From: JAJTFW01 sp903922455
Lineage (GTDB): Bacteria; Bacteroidota; Bacteroidia; AKYH767-A; OLB10
Length of the DNA: 64,000 nucleotides
Assembly: GCA_943329665.2 (NCBI GenBank)
Contig: CALQEU020000004.1
Coordinates: 1 to 64,000, forward strand
Direction of reading: 5' to 3'
In this document: positions 16,385 through 26,010 of the stretch, one piece after another
Numbering within the stretch: position 1 is the first letter of the stretch
Layout of the letters: each line of letters opens with the position of its first letter
The notes under the pieces: generated by a model
The model's input: only the letters and a program-made list of their open reading frames with translations
What the model was told of the DNA's origin: nothing
The model's database searches: none
Position numbers and translations under genes: made by a program

Positions 16385-18040
16385 TTTTTTGATGGAGTTT
16401 GTCTTACCATCATTAATTTCTATAAAGTAGCAACCTTTCGATAAATTTACCTGTAAATCAATTTTATTTAATGCCCCTTGTATGGTGTTCATTTCTTGTT
16501 GTAATACCATCTTCCCACAAACATCATAAATAGAAAGTTTAGCTGAATTACTATGCTGAGCATAATAAACTAAATGAATAGTTTCTCCATTAGAAACTGG
16601 ATTTGGATAAACATGAAGAATAGTATTTTGAGGGATATTAATATCGCCTAAGTTTAACAAACTATTCGCAAGTGATAAATTTGGAATGCCAAATCCTAAT
16701 AAGGTATCTGGATTTGAATATTGATGTGCACTGCGCTTTATTACTTGAATGATATCCATGTTTGATTTTTGTGACCAAGCTTGCCATAAACACGCTGCAG
16801 CACCACAAAGCACAGGTCCAGAGAAGGAGGTTCCATTACCTTGTGTTACTTGATTATTGCTGAAAGGAGAATATAACCACGTGTTTTGGCCTTGAGCAGC
16901 TACATCTGGTTTCACTCGATTATCAAAGGAAGGTCCATTTCCACTAAAAGAGGCGTAGGCTCCACTAAAGTCAACTGCCCCTATAGCGAGTATCGAGTCG
17001 GCATCTGCAGGTGCACTGATGTAATTCCAAGGACTGCTTCCTTCATTGCCAGCACTGTTCACCACTAGAATTCCTTTTTGCGCTGCCCAATCGGCCGCTA
17101 TGGTTACTGGATTCGTATTTCCATCCATGTCGGAGTATGCATGATTTTGTGATGGGTCATTAAACTCAGTATAACCTAAGGAGGAGTTGATTAAATCAGC
17201 ACCAACGGAGTCGGCGAATTCTGCTCCAATGGCCCAATTGTATTCTTCAATAATGAATTCCGAATTTGCATCTTCGGTTCTTAGCAAAATATAATCTGCA
17301 TGAGGCGCAGTACCCACTAAGGTATCGGGAACATTGGAAGCCATGCATGAAAGTACCGCTGCTCCATGATAATGATCGTCGTAAACATCGGATTCATTAT
17401 CTACAAAATCCCAAGTGTGTTTAATCTGATTGTTTAATAGAATGCTATCAAAACAAATCATGTTTGGTACATCCAAAAATCCAGCATCTAAAACGGCAAT
17501 TAATCTACCTGCACCGGTAAATCCTTGGTTGTGCAATGAAACTAGTCCAAGCATATTGGTTTGAATAAAACCATTTCCATAATTAAATGATTGTGTTCCA
17601 TCAGTACGTTGTGCCACTGAAGATGGATGAACATCTTTAATTAAATGATCGAATTTGTTGGTGAGATCGGGGTTGGGTTTTGGCTTACTTACATTCTGCA
17701 CATTGAGCACATAAGGAAGTTGATTAATAGCGGCGAGGACAGAGGGGTTTGTAGTTTCGATGATGGCTGCATTAAACCACTTGCTCGAACGCATCACAAA
17801 AGCTCCTGTGCCCGCTACACCTGAAATGTATTGTGGATTTACTGGAAGATCGCTTTGGTCAATGGAAATGTTTTGAGTGATTCGTCTGTTGATGGCTCGT
17901 TGAGAGAGAAAATCTAATGGAGATGAAATTGAAAATGGCGAGTTGTTCTTATCACTGAAAAATATGACGTAACGATCTTGAGCAAAAGATTGTTGAATGC
18001 AAGAGAGGGTAATGATGGTCAGAATAAATTTTAGTTTCAT
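16370..18040 (-). CDS. Secreted subtilisin-like serine peptidase (S8) with type IX secretion tail
   Basis: A 556-residue exported protease. It has a signal peptide (LSCIQQSFAQ), a pro-region to about residue 150, then the S8 domain with the triad D185 (IAVLDAGFLD), H225 (DDHYHGAAVL) and S405 (GNGTSFSGPV), plus oxyanion N332 (NSAGNEG). The last 80 residues are a Por secretion-system tail: ILHVYPNPVSNGE, LSIYDVCGKMV, GCYFIEI, KKLM. It should be exported by the type IX system and cell-surface attached or released. The start codon overlaps the stop of a degraded gene remnant upstream (ATGA), so it once sat in an operon with that copy. Confidence 0.9.
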   Translation of the reverse strand: MKLKFILTIITLSCIQQSFAQDRYVIFFSDKNNSPFSISSPLDFLSQRAINRRITQNISIDQSDLPVNPQYISGVAGTGAFVMRSSKWFNAAIIETTNPSVLAAINQLPYVLNVQNVSKPKPNPDLTNKFDHLIKDVHPSSVAQRTDGTQSFNYGNGFIQTNMLGLVSLHNQGFTGAGRLIAVLDAGFLDVPNMICFDSILLNNQIKHTWDFVDNESDVYDDHYHGAAVLSCMASNVPDTLVGTAPHADYILLRTEDANSEFIIEEYNWAIGAEFADSVGADLINSSLGYTEFNDPSQNHAYSDMDGNTNPVTIAADWAAQKGILVVNSAGNEGSSPWNYISAPADADSILAIGAVDFSGAYASFSGNGPSFDNRVKPDVAAQGQNTWLYSPFSNNQVTQGNGTSFSGPVLCGAAACLWQAWSQKSNMDIIQVIKRSAHQYSNPDTLLGFGIPNLSLANSLLNLGDINIPQNTILHVYPNPVSNGETIHLVYYAQHSNSAKLSIYDVCGKMVLQQEMNTIQGALNKIDLQVNLSKGCYFIEINDGKTNSIKKLMNQ

Positions 18041-18190
18041 GGCGTGTAAGCAGTTAATTTTTCGGTGTAGATAGATCCAGCTATTGTATCAAAATCTATT
18101 GTGTCTTTTGGTAATAATCTAAGATCGGAAATGAGTCGATAATACATTCCAATATTTTTCGCATATTTTTTCGTGCCGTAAAGATCGATC
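18037..18190 (-). pseudogene. C-terminal remnant of a second copy of the neighbouring lipoprotein gene
   Basis: Minus-strand reading gives YGTKKYAKNIGMYYRLISDL, a short variable stretch, then GSIYTEKLTAYTP and a stop that overlaps the subtilase start codon. The lipoprotein encoded at 18351-19040 ends in YYAEEKYARHVGMYYRIISD and YIYTEKLTSYTL. About 48 codons remain; an in-frame TAG sits at the upstream edge, and no N-terminal part is seen in 18191-18350. It is therefore a truncated tandem duplicate. Confidence 0.8.
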
Positions 18191-18350
18191 TAAATTAAGC
18201 AAAAAAATAGCAATTCAACAAAAAAGATATGAGAAAATGATATGAAGAAAGCAAAGATTATCCTATTCTGACAAACTGGATGAAATTAGCTGAATATTTT
18301 TATAGCTTAAGAATAATTTAATTGAAAAAACAGACTAATCAACGTAAATT

Positions 18351-19040
18351 TTAAAGCGTATAAGAAGTCAACTTTTCGGTGTAAATGTAACCTGATGTAG
18401 TGTCTCCTGAAATAAAATTGAATTCAATGTCAGAAATGATACGATAATACATGCCCACATGCCTCGCGTATTTTTCTTCGGCGTAGTAATCGTTAAGTAA
18501 ATTGGCGGGTTCTTTGTCTTCTTGTACTCGAATAGTTTCATTAAAATTCAAATTGCCAATGGAGCCAGGTGAGTTGATAGCAATATATTCAAAAGTTCTT
18601 GGCGATAAAGTGTTGTACACATTTCCATTCCAGCTTACTCCTTGGCTTACAGAAAAAACTAATTTAACTAAGCGAATATTGTCTTCTACTTTCTCTGCAC
18701 GTTGTCCATTTCTATGCGATGACCATACTTTGTAGATGATCCAATTTCCAAATTGGTCTTCTTTGAATCTTTCAATACGTTGAGCCAATCGACCTTGGTT
18801 ATCAATAAAAGTTTCTGCAATTACTTCTTTTAATGAATATTGAACGGTATCACTAGTTTGAGTGAATGGATCCCAAAAAACAGAATCTACCTCATAAAAT
18901 CGAGTTAATCCTGAGTCAATAGGGAAATATTGCTGAGTCAAATCTTCAGGAATGATCGTTGAATTATCATCTTCCTTTTTACACGAGGAGATGAATAATA
19001 AAAGACCGATTCCTAATGCCGAAAGTATGAGTTTTTTCAT
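18351..19040 (-). CDS. Hypothetical lipoprotein, 229 aa
   Basis: The N-terminus is a lipoprotein signal (GIGLLLFISSCKKEDD, lipidated Cys about 20), so it is anchored in the envelope. The mature part is beta-rich and begins YFPIDSGLTRFYEVDS, a pattern seen in many unassigned Bacteroidota lipoproteins. No catalytic motif was found. A truncated second copy of its 3' end lies just downstream at 18037-18190, between it and the subtilase gene, so duplication and decay have occurred here. Confidence 0.72.
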   Translation of the reverse strand: MKKLILSALGIGLLLFISSCKKEDDNSTIIPEDLTQQYFPIDSGLTRFYEVDSVFWDPFTQTSDTVQYSLKEVIAETFIDNQGRLAQRIERFKEDQFGNWIIYKVWSSHRNGQRAEKVEDNIRLVKLVFSVSQGVSWNGNVYNTLSPRTFEYIAINSPGSIGNLNFNETIRVQEDKEPANLLNDYYAEEKYARHVGMYYRIISDIEFNFISGDTTSGYIYTEKLTSYTL

Positions 19041-19084
19041 GGTATTGATTAAACGCCTTTTTTACGTGTGAAAGAGTAAAAAGT

Positions 19085-20185
19085 TTAGCTAATAGTTGAT
19101 TTTTCAATAAATCCCCCTGCAACTACATCATCTCCCTCATAAAATACAGCACTTTGACCAGGTGCCACCGACTTCACAGGAGTATGGAAATGGACTCTCA
19201 TTTCCTTTCCATCTTGAACAATGGTGCTCATCGTACCTGGATCTTTATACCTCACTTTTGAGAGGACTTCCAATTGATCAGGAATGGCTGCGTACTTCAC
19301 TAAATTTATATTTCGAACGAGCATTTCTTCGCGATTTAAATCTGCTATTTCGCCTAGAATTACTGTGTTCGTTTCGGGTTGAATTTCGGTAACAAATAAT
19401 GCTTCTCCTATTGCAATTTCTAGCCCTTTTCTTTGTCCAATGGTATAGAAAGGATAGCCTCTGTGCTTGCCTAATATTTTTCCGTTTTTATCAATGAAAT
19501 TTCCACCCTCTAAGCTCGTTTCTAATTCTGGAACGCGATTTTTTAAGAAGGCACGGTAGTCGTTATCAGGAATAAAACAAATTTCATAGCTCTCACTTTT
19601 ATTGGCTAATTCATGCAAGCCCATATCACGAGCCATCTGTCGAATCGCACTTTTTTCCATGCCTCCTACGGGAAACATCGTTCTTGATAAACATTCTTGC
19701 GTAACACCCCACAAAACATAGCTTTGATCTTTCGTGGGATCTTGTCCTTTTGAAATTACGTAGCGACCGTTTAACTCTCTAACTTTTGCATAATGTCCAG
19801 TTGCAATAAATTCACAATTCAACATATCTGCACGCTTCAATAAAGCCTCCCATTTAATATGGGTGTTGCACATCACGCAAGGATTTGGAGTTCTTCCTGC
19901 AAGGTATTCATCAACAAAATTGTCAATCACCGCCTCGCCAAATTCGCCTCTAATGTCTAAAATATAATGCGGAAATCCATACTCAACAGCGATACTTCTC
20001 GCATCGTTAATGGAATCTAAACTGCAGCAACCGGTCTCTTTTGAATTTATTCCTGAAGAGGCATAATCCCATGTTTTCATGGTCAATCCAATCACTTCAT
20101 ATCCTTGTTGATGGAGCATGATAGCTGCCACCGAACTATCGATGCCGCCACTCATTGCCATTAAAACTCTACCTTTTTTATTCAT
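19085..20185 (-). CDS. mnmA: tRNA-specific 2-thiouridylase
   Basis: An approximately 366-residue enzyme that thiolates U34 of tRNA Lys, Glu and Gln. The PP-loop is AMSGGIDSS at the N-terminus. The catalytic cysteine region is RTPNPCVMCN (Cys about 103), the second cysteine lies in ESYEICFIPD, and the tRNA-binding GQRKGL and ATGHYAKV motifs are present. A TTG at 20195-20197 is in frame but forms part of a -7 box, so the ATG at 20185 is preferred. tRNA-Lys(TTT), one of its substrates, is encoded at 59494-59566. Confidence 0.93.
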   Translation of the reverse strand: MNKKGRVLMAMSGGIDSSVAAIMLHQQGYEVIGLTMKTWDYASSGINSKETGCCSLDSINDARSIAVEYGFPHYILDIRGEFGEAVIDNFVDEYLAGRTPNPCVMCNTHIKWEALLKRADMLNCEFIATGHYAKVRELNGRYVISKGQDPTKDQSYVLWGVTQECLSRTMFPVGGMEKSAIRQMARDMGLHELANKSESYEICFIPDNDYRAFLKNRVPELETSLEGGNFIDKNGKILGKHRGYPFYTIGQRKGLEIAIGEALFVTEIQPETNTVILGEIADLNREEMLVRNINLVKYAAIPDQLEVLSKVRYKDPGTMSTIVQDGKEMRVHFHTPVKSVAPGQSAVFYEGDDVVAGGFIEKSTIS

Positions 20186-20194
20186 GAATACCTG

Positions 20195-20202
20195 CAAAGA
20201 TA
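20195..20202 (-). promoter_or_regulatory. -7 promoter element TATCTTTG for mnmA
   Basis: Matches TAnnTTTG, ends 9 nt before the ATG at 20185 and overlaps the rejected upstream TTG. Confidence 0.6.
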
Positions 20203-20255
20203 AGCAAAAACAATTTTATTGAATCGTAAATATTTAACTGTCAAAAGGTTAATTG

Positions 20256-22034
20256 TTAATTGGCAATCAATCCTTTAAATTGGATTTCAAATAAATTCTT
20301 GTAGTGTCCGCCTTTCGACAGAAGTACTAAATGATTGCCACTTTCTACAATTTCGCCTTTATCCATAACAATGATTCGATCGGCATTTTGAATAGTAGCC
20401 AAACGATGTGCGATGACGATGGATGTTCTTTTAGAGGTTAAACTTTCTATAGCCTTCGTAATAATTTCTTCTGTGTCGGAGTCGATGCTTGAGGTAGCTT
20501 CATCGAGCACTAAGATGGACGGATTATACGCATAAGCACGAACGAAGGAAATTAATTGTCGTTGCCCTGTAGATAATACACCCCCACGTTCTTGAACAAT
20601 GAAATCATATTTCCCAGGAAGAGATTCGATGAAATCAGCGGCGCCTAAATCCTTGGCTGCTTTTTGCACAATAGCAAGCGAGATGTCATCGTTTTTTAAA
20701 GTAATGTTATTCAATACAGAATCGGAAAACAAAAAAACATCTTGCAATACCACACCAATTTCGCTTCTCAAATAATGTAAATCGTAATCGTTGATATTGA
20801 TATTGTCAATTAAAATTTCACCTTTACTGATGGTGTAAAAGCGATTCAACAAATTGATGATGGTCGACTTTCCTGCTCCTGTTGCGCCTATAAAAGCAAC
20901 CATTTCATTGGGTTGAATTTTGAAATTAATTCCTTTTAAAATCCAGTTGGGTGTTTCTGTTTGGATGGAGGCTTCGTCGTAAGTGAACCAAACATTTCTA
21001 AATTCAATGATACCCTCTATTTTATTCGGATGTAAGATGCCTTCATTTACATTGATTTGATCTTCGTCCATCACTTTAAAAATTCGCTCTGAACTTACCA
21101 TACCCATCTGCAATGTATTGAACTTATCTGCTAATTCTCTGATAGGCCGAAAGAGCAAGTTGATGTACATGATAAATGCCACTAAATTTCCAAAAGTAAC
21201 ATCATCTCGAATTACTCCGCCTGCACCATACCAAACAATGAGTCCGATGGATACTGCAGAAAGTATTTCCACTACTGGAAAGAAAATAGAGTAGTACCAA
21301 ACAGAGCGATTGTTTTCATCGCGATGCAATTTGTTGATGTTTTTGAACTTCTTGTATTCTTCCTCTTGTCGACTAAAAATTTGAACAATGCGCATGCCGG
21401 TAAGGTGTTCTTGAACGAAAGTATTGAGCGCTGACACTTGTGTACGAACTCCTGAAAAAGCAGATTTGATTTTATTCTTAAATATGTTAGTGGCAAGGAG
21501 TAGGAGTGGAATGGTACTTAAACTGATGAGTGCAAGCCGCCAATCGACCACAAACATCACAGTAATAATTACGGCCAACTGTAAAATATCACCAATGATA
21601 ACAATCAATCCTTCCGAAAAAATATCGGCGATTGTTTCCATATCAGAAACACTTCGGGTTACGGAAGCACCTACAGGCGTTTTGTCAAAATATTGGATTC
21701 GGAATTGACTCATTCTTTTGAACAATACTTCGCGCATATCAAGAATTACATTTTGCCCTAATAAATTCGTATTCCATGAATGAAAATATTGCAAAATGGA
21801 TTGTGTCACCAATACCAATAACATCGCAGCACTCATCACTAGTAACCCGCGAACATCACCTGGTGATAAATAATGATCGAGGATGTATTGTGTCATTAAT
21901 GGACGAAGTGGTCCCAGCAAAGCTAATGTGATGGTTAACCCAATAGAAGCATAAAATACCCTGCGATAGGGTTTAGAAAAAATAAATATTCTCCTGAGTA
22001 AATTAGAGTCGAAGGCTTTACCAGTTACACTCAT
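20256..22034 (-). CDS. ABC transporter, fused permease and ATPase (MsbA/MDR-like)
   Basis: A 592-residue half-transporter of the exporter class. Residues 1-320 form the six-helix membrane domain, with the coupling-loop region FDKTPVGASVTRSVSDMETI. The ATPase domain has Walker A GATGAGKST (383-391), the Q-loop LQDVFLF, signature LSTGQRQ (487-493), Walker B ILVLDEA and the H-loop IAHRL. The substrate is unknown; lipids or drugs are usual for this group. The start overlaps the last base of truA on the same strand. Confidence 0.9.
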   Translation of the reverse strand: MSVTGKAFDSNLLRRIFIFSKPYRRVFYASIGLTITLALLGPLRPLMTQYILDHYLSPGDVRGLLVMSAAMLLVLVTQSILQYFHSWNTNLLGQNVILDMREVLFKRMSQFRIQYFDKTPVGASVTRSVSDMETIADIFSEGLIVIIGDILQLAVIITVMFVVDWRLALISLSTIPLLLLATNIFKNKIKSAFSGVRTQVSALNTFVQEHLTGMRIVQIFSRQEEEYKKFKNINKLHRDENNRSVWYYSIFFPVVEILSAVSIGLIVWYGAGGVIRDDVTFGNLVAFIMYINLLFRPIRELADKFNTLQMGMVSSERIFKVMDEDQINVNEGILHPNKIEGIIEFRNVWFTYDEASIQTETPNWILKGINFKIQPNEMVAFIGATGAGKSTIINLLNRFYTISKGEILIDNININDYDLHYLRSEIGVVLQDVFLFSDSVLNNITLKNDDISLAIVQKAAKDLGAADFIESLPGKYDFIVQERGGVLSTGQRQLISFVRAYAYNPSILVLDEATSSIDSDTEEIITKAIESLTSKRTSIVIAHRLATIQNADRIIVMDKGEIVESGNHLVLLSKGGHYKNLFEIQFKGLIAN

Positions 22035-22801
22035 TATGAAAAGAAATATTGACGTTCTGCTGTGATGTAAGGGTACCTTACTTCTTCTAAAAATAATCCA
22101 TGAGCGGGCACTGTTTTTCCAGCTTCAGTTCGATCCTTGCTTTCTAAAATGGATTTGAATTCAGACACTGAAATTTTTTCAAGTCCCACTTCATAAAAAG
22201 TTCCAACCATCGCTCTAACCATCCCTCTCAGAAAGCGATTCGCAGAAACCGTGAAACGCAGATCATCACCTTCTTCCATCCATCGACATTCTGAAACTGT
22301 GCAGTTCTTGGTGACTTGATTTCCGCCACGTTTAGCAAAGCAAGAAAAATCAAGATGCGATAAACATAAATCACAAGCTTCATTCATGGCATCAATATTC
22401 ACATCTTGACGATTAAACCAGAAATAATTATTATTAAAAGGACTCGGTTTCCTCTTGATGTAATAGCTGTAGGATCGTAGGATTCCATCAAAACGTGCAT
22501 GTGCATCTGAGGCTACTGAGATCAAATCATACACGCGTATATCTCGAGGAAGAAGTGAATTAATTTGAAATAAAGCTTTTTCTACATGTTCAATTTCAGT
22601 AGATAAATCGAAGTGAGCATAAAATTGAGAAGCATGAACACCTTTATCCGTACGTCCACAGCCTGTGGTTTCAATTTTCTCTCTAAAAACCATGGTCAAC
22701 ACCTCGTTTATGAATTGCTGAATGGAAACATCATTGGGTTGAATTTGCCAACCATAATAGGCGGTTCCATCGTAGGCGAGACTAGCGAAATAACGGTGCA
22801 T
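22034..22801 (-). CDS. truA: tRNA pseudouridine synthase A
   Basis: A 255-residue enzyme making pseudouridine at positions 38-40 of tRNA anticodon arms. The start RYFASLAYDGTAYYGWQIQP and the active-site motif GCGRTDKGVHASQF, with the catalytic Asp in RTD, are diagnostic; FLRGMVRAMVGTFYEVG is the C-terminal signature. An in-frame TTG at 22805-22807 lies inside a -7 box, so the ATG at 22801 is used. Only 3 nt separate box and ATG, which suggests a leaderless mRNA. Confidence 0.93.
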   Translation of the reverse strand: MHRYFASLAYDGTAYYGWQIQPNDVSIQQFINEVLTMVFREKIETTGCGRTDKGVHASQFYAHFDLSTEIEHVEKALFQINSLLPRDIRVYDLISVASDAHARFDGILRSYSYYIKRKPSPFNNNYFWFNRQDVNIDAMNEACDLCLSHLDFSCFAKRGGNQVTKNCTVSECRWMEEGDDLRFTVSANRFLRGMVRAMVGTFYEVGLEKISVSEFKSILESKDRTEAGKTVPAHGLFLEEVRYPYITAERQYFFS

Positions 22802-22804
22802 CTG

Positions 22805-22812
22805 CAAAGATA
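22805..22812 (-). promoter_or_regulatory. -7 promoter element TATCTTTG for truA-ABC
   Basis: Matches TAnnTTTG and ends 3 nt before the truA ATG. Transcription would then start at or next to the start codon. Confidence 0.6.
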
Positions 22813-22902
22813 CTCACGCAAATCCTTCTTTTTGTAAGATTTATTGAAACATCCCTAATTCATTGGCGTAAAAAGCATTAAATTAATCTCAAAAAAGCGA
22901 TT

Positions 22903-23742
22903 ATGTTCAATCCATTCATTCCTAAAGCGATCAAACAACATTTTATTCAGTTTGATTCAGTGGATGCTATTCCACAAGAAACATTTGATCGAATAAGAAA
23001 TAGTTTTGAAAAACAATATTCTGAGAATCCAATGATTAGCATTGTTGTCATTGCATACAATGAAGAGAAAACGATTTTGAAATCTTTGTCTTCACTGTCA
23101 TCGCTAAAGTCAAAGTATTCTTTTGAAGTGATTGTGTCCAATAATAACTCTAAAGACAGAACACAGGAAATTTTAGACAAATGCGGAGTGAAATCAGTTT
23201 TCCAACCGATACTAGGATCAGGGAATGCACGTGATGCAGGTTTGCAAATTGCAAAAGGAAAGTATCATTTATGCGCCAATGCTGATAGTATCTATCCAGA
23301 AAACTACATTGATGAAATGATTGAGCCTCTTGAATTGGGAAATGCGATTTGTACTTATGGTCGTGTTTCTTTTTTACCTGATGGTGATAAATCAAGATTT
23401 TCTTTAAGCTTATATGAAATTTTCAAGGATATCGCTATCAGTCTTCGTGCTATCAAGCGACCTGAACTTGTTGCTGGCGGATCGAGCTTAGCTTTCTTCA
23501 CTCGAATGGGAAAGCAAATTGGTTGGAGAACAGATGTAGCAAAGGGAGAAGACGGTCAAATGGTGTTAGCCATGAAACGTTTTGGTAATGTGAAAATGGT
23601 AAAGACGAATGGATCCAGAATTTGGACAACCGCAAGAACATTAGATCGTGATGGAAGTTCTTTAAAATTGATTGGAAAACGAGTGAAAAAAGAAATCTCC
23701 AGAGTTCATTTTTACTTTATTCCATCAAAACAAAATGCATAA
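22903..23742 (+). CDS. Glycosyltransferase family 2
   Basis: A 279-residue cytoplasmic GT2 enzyme. The catalytic domain begins near residue 45 with ISIVVIAYNEEKTIL. It continues with VIVSNNNSKDRTQEIL and KGKYHLCANADSIYP; the NAD of ANADS stands at the position of the usual DxD. GWRTDVAKGEDGQMVLAMKRFG follows. No membrane span is seen. It is transcribed divergently from truA and ends 1 bp from the tpiA stop on the other strand. Acceptor and donor are not predictable; surface glycan is most likely. Confidence 0.82.
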   Translation: MFNPFIPKAIKQHFIQFDSVDAIPQETFDRIRNSFEKQYSENPMISIVVIAYNEEKTILKSLSSLSSLKSKYSFEVIVSNNNSKDRTQEILDKCGVKSVFQPILGSGNARDAGLQIAKGKYHLCANADSIYPENYIDEMIEPLELGNAICTYGRVSFLPDGDKSRFSLSLYEIFKDIAISLRAIKRPELVAGGSSLAFFTRMGKQIGWRTDVAKGEDGQMVLAMKRFGNVKMVKTNGSRIWTTARTLDRDGSSLKLIGKRVKKEISRVHFYFIPSKQNA

Positions 23743-23743
23743 T

Positions 23744-24508
23744 TTAAAGTAACAATTTAATAATATTTACAAAGCTTCTAGATTTCAGAGAGGCTCCTCC
23801 AATCAATCCTCCGTCAACATCTGGAAGTGCAAAAATTTCTTTTGCATTTTGATCGTTGCAACTCCCACCATATAAGATTGATGTTTGTTCCGCAATTTCT
23901 TGTGAGTATTTTTTGCTGATGGTAGCTCGAATAAATGCATGCATTTCTTGTGCTTGCTCCGGACTCGCATTGAGTCCTGTGCCAATGGCCCAAACAGGCT
24001 CATAGGCGATAATGCATTTTTTGAAATCATCTGCAGACAGATGAAAAATTTCATTGGTCAACTGTTGCTCAATAATTTTAAAATGAATGGCTGAATTTCG
24101 TTCTTCTAACGACTCTCCAATGCAAAACACAGGCGTGAGTGAATGCTTAATTGCGATGTTTATTTTTTGGGAAAGAAAATCTCCCGACTCCTTAAAATAC
24201 AATCTTCTTTCGGAATGTCCAATCAAAACATGATTTGCGCCGTAGGATTTTATCATACTCGCTGCTATTTCACCAGTAAAAGCTCCCGCAGAGTGATCGT
24301 TACAATTTTGTGCCCCTATATGAATTCTCGAGTCACCCAAACAAAGTTGAACAATGCCGCCAAGATGAATGAAGGATGGAAAGAGAATCACTTTTAGATC
24401 TCTGCTTTCTTCATCCTTTAACATTCCGGTGATTTCTGAAACTAAAGCAAAAGCTTCGTCTCTATTCAAATTCATTTTCCAGTTCCCTGCAACTATTTTA
24501 CGAGCCAT
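23744..24508 (-). CDS. tpiA: Triosephosphate isomerase
   Basis: A 254-residue TIM barrel interconverting dihydroxyacetone phosphate and glyceraldehyde 3-phosphate. All signature pieces are present: ARKIVAGNWKMNLN (catalytic Lys), VLIGHSERR (catalytic His), AYEPVWAIGTG (catalytic Glu and loop 6) and the phosphate-binding YGGSCNDQN and DGGLIGGASL. A TATCTTTG -7 box lies 22 nt upstream of the ATG. Confidence 0.96.
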   Translation of the reverse strand: MARKIVAGNWKMNLNRDEAFALVSEITGMLKDEESRDLKVILFPSFIHLGGIVQLCLGDSRIHIGAQNCNDHSAGAFTGEIAASMIKSYGANHVLIGHSERRLYFKESGDFLSQKINIAIKHSLTPVFCIGESLEERNSAIHFKIIEQQLTNEIFHLSADDFKKCIIAYEPVWAIGTGLNASPEQAQEMHAFIRATISKKYSQEIAEQTSILYGGSCNDQNAKEIFALPDVDGGLIGGASLKSRSFVNIIKLLL

Positions 24509-24530
24509 ATTTCTTATGTTGAAAGAAGGT

Positions 24531-24538
24531 CAAAGATA
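24531..24538 (-). promoter_or_regulatory. -7 promoter element TATCTTTG for tpiA
   Basis: Matches TAnnTTTG, 22 nt upstream of the tpiA ATG. Confidence 0.6.
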
Positions 24539-24661
24539 CTAAATTTAGTCGATGTTTTATTATTCAAAAAACAGAGATTTCACCAATGAAATCGTCTTCT
24601 TTTTTCTAATTAGGAGAAAATGGAGCCCAGTTTTTTGTTCTTGAAAGTTCGCGAAATTCTT

Positions 24662-25867
24662 TTAAGAAGCTTTACGATGCTTTTCTGATGAAAAATATTT
24701 TGATTCTTTATTCCCCTTAACAATTGACAAATTTAAAAGTAAGCTTTGTTGGTATAAACTGATAATTTTTTTTGTGGATGCAGACCAACTAAAATCTTTA
24801 CTGCGCATCAACCCTTTTTTAATGAGTTGATGTCTTGCTTTTTCATTAAATTCCAGCTCCTCGATTCCTTTCGCAATGGATGCAGGATCGAATGGATCTA
24901 CAAGTCGTGCGGAGTCTTTTGCGATTTCAGGCATGCATGAACAATTGGAGGTGATGACCGGTGTTCCGCAAGACATGGCCTCTATAATAGGTAGCCCAAA
25001 ACTTTCTAGAATCGAAGGATATAAAAATGCAAAGGCTCGAGTATAAAGATCGGGCATATCATCATGGTTGATGTAATTCGTCAAGATGATTTGCTCCTGA
25101 AGTCCTTCTAAATTATTTTGCTTAATTATTTTTTGCACGTTCGAAAACCTTAAATCAGTTACAACAATCTTTCTTTTTAGTTTACCTTTTTTCAGAAGTT
25201 GATGAAATGCAATGAGTGCATTTTTAGTATTTTTTTTTGGATCAGTGTTGCCATGTAAAAGGAAATAGGGTTCATTCGGCAGACCATATTTTAATTTGCT
25301 TGCCAAAGTACTTTGTTCAGGTTTGGCAATGAAATTGCTCGAACAGGCATTGTAAACTACTGAAATTTTATTTCTATAGTTAGGATGTGTTTTTGTGATC
25401 TCCAGTTTTTCTGTTTCTGAAACAGTAATAATTGTGGATGCTTTAGGTAGTACCATTGGAACAATCAATTTTCGGTAGGCATTTCCAATGCGTTGGTAAA
25501 GTGAACCTCCTTTTAAATTTATATTTTTCCTTAGATAAATGACATCATGTAAACTAATAATTCGTTTACAATGAACGAAAAGAGGTGAGGTATTTCCTGT
25601 TGAATGCAAAATATCCAAATTGTACTTGATAGCAAGAAAGGGAAGTAAAAATTGCTCTGCAATTGGACTTGGAATACGAGGCAGCTTTATAATTTTTACA
25701 TTCTCAGTTCCTTCAAGGATAAAATTATAAGAATCTTTGAAGCAAAAAATAAAGTAAGTATTCTCACGGTCAAGGTACTGAATTCGCTTGATTTGCTCAA
25801 GCGCCACAATATCCATCCCATGTTTGTTTTTTCTAAAAATTTTTAACGCCTCTATTCCTATCCTCAT
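24662..25867 (-). CDS. Glycosyltransferase family 4
   Basis: A 401-residue GT-B enzyme. The N-terminal half ends in DILHSTGNTSPL and IISLHDVIYLRKN. The C-terminal GT4 domain shows PYFLLHGNTDPKKN, AFLYPSILESFGLPIIEAM, SCGTPVITSNCSCMPEI and ARLVDPFDPASIA, the nucleotide-sugar binding region with its conserved Glu. It is probably a surface polysaccharide enzyme. Two glycosyltransferase remnants lie directly upstream, so this is what is left of a larger glycan locus. Confidence 0.87.
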   Translation of the reverse strand: MRIGIEALKIFRKNKHGMDIVALEQIKRIQYLDRENTYFIFCFKDSYNFILEGTENVKIIKLPRIPSPIAEQFLLPFLAIKYNLDILHSTGNTSPLFVHCKRIISLHDVIYLRKNINLKGGSLYQRIGNAYRKLIVPMVLPKASTIITVSETEKLEITKTHPNYRNKISVVYNACSSNFIAKPEQSTLASKLKYGLPNEPYFLLHGNTDPKKNTKNALIAFHQLLKKGKLKRKIVVTDLRFSNVQKIIKQNNLEGLQEQIILTNYINHDDMPDLYTRAFAFLYPSILESFGLPIIEAMSCGTPVITSNCSCMPEIAKDSARLVDPFDPASIAKGIEELEFNEKARHQLIKKGLMRSKDFSWSASTKKIISLYQQSLLLNLSIVKGNKESKYFSSEKHRKAS

Positions 25868-25876
25868 TGTTTTTTT

Positions 25877-25999
25877 TACGCTGTATTTGCATTTTTAAAA
25901 GAAGTGAATGATATAATTCTTCAATCTTTTGTATCATTATTTTTAAGTCGAATCCTTTTTCTGCCGTTTTACGTGCTTTTTTACCAAATCCATTTCTTA
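25877..25999 (-). pseudogene. C-terminal remnant of a GT4 glycosyltransferase
   Basis: The minus strand reads DDKALRNGFGKKARKTAEKG, then FDLKIMIQKIEELYHSLL. This is the usual C-terminal helix of GT4 enzymes, but only about 40 codons exist and a stop lies immediately upstream in the same frame. The frame then runs into the start region of the intact GT4 gene. It is the tail of a lost gene. Confidence 0.6.
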
Positions 26000-26010
26000 A
26001 TGCTTTGTCA

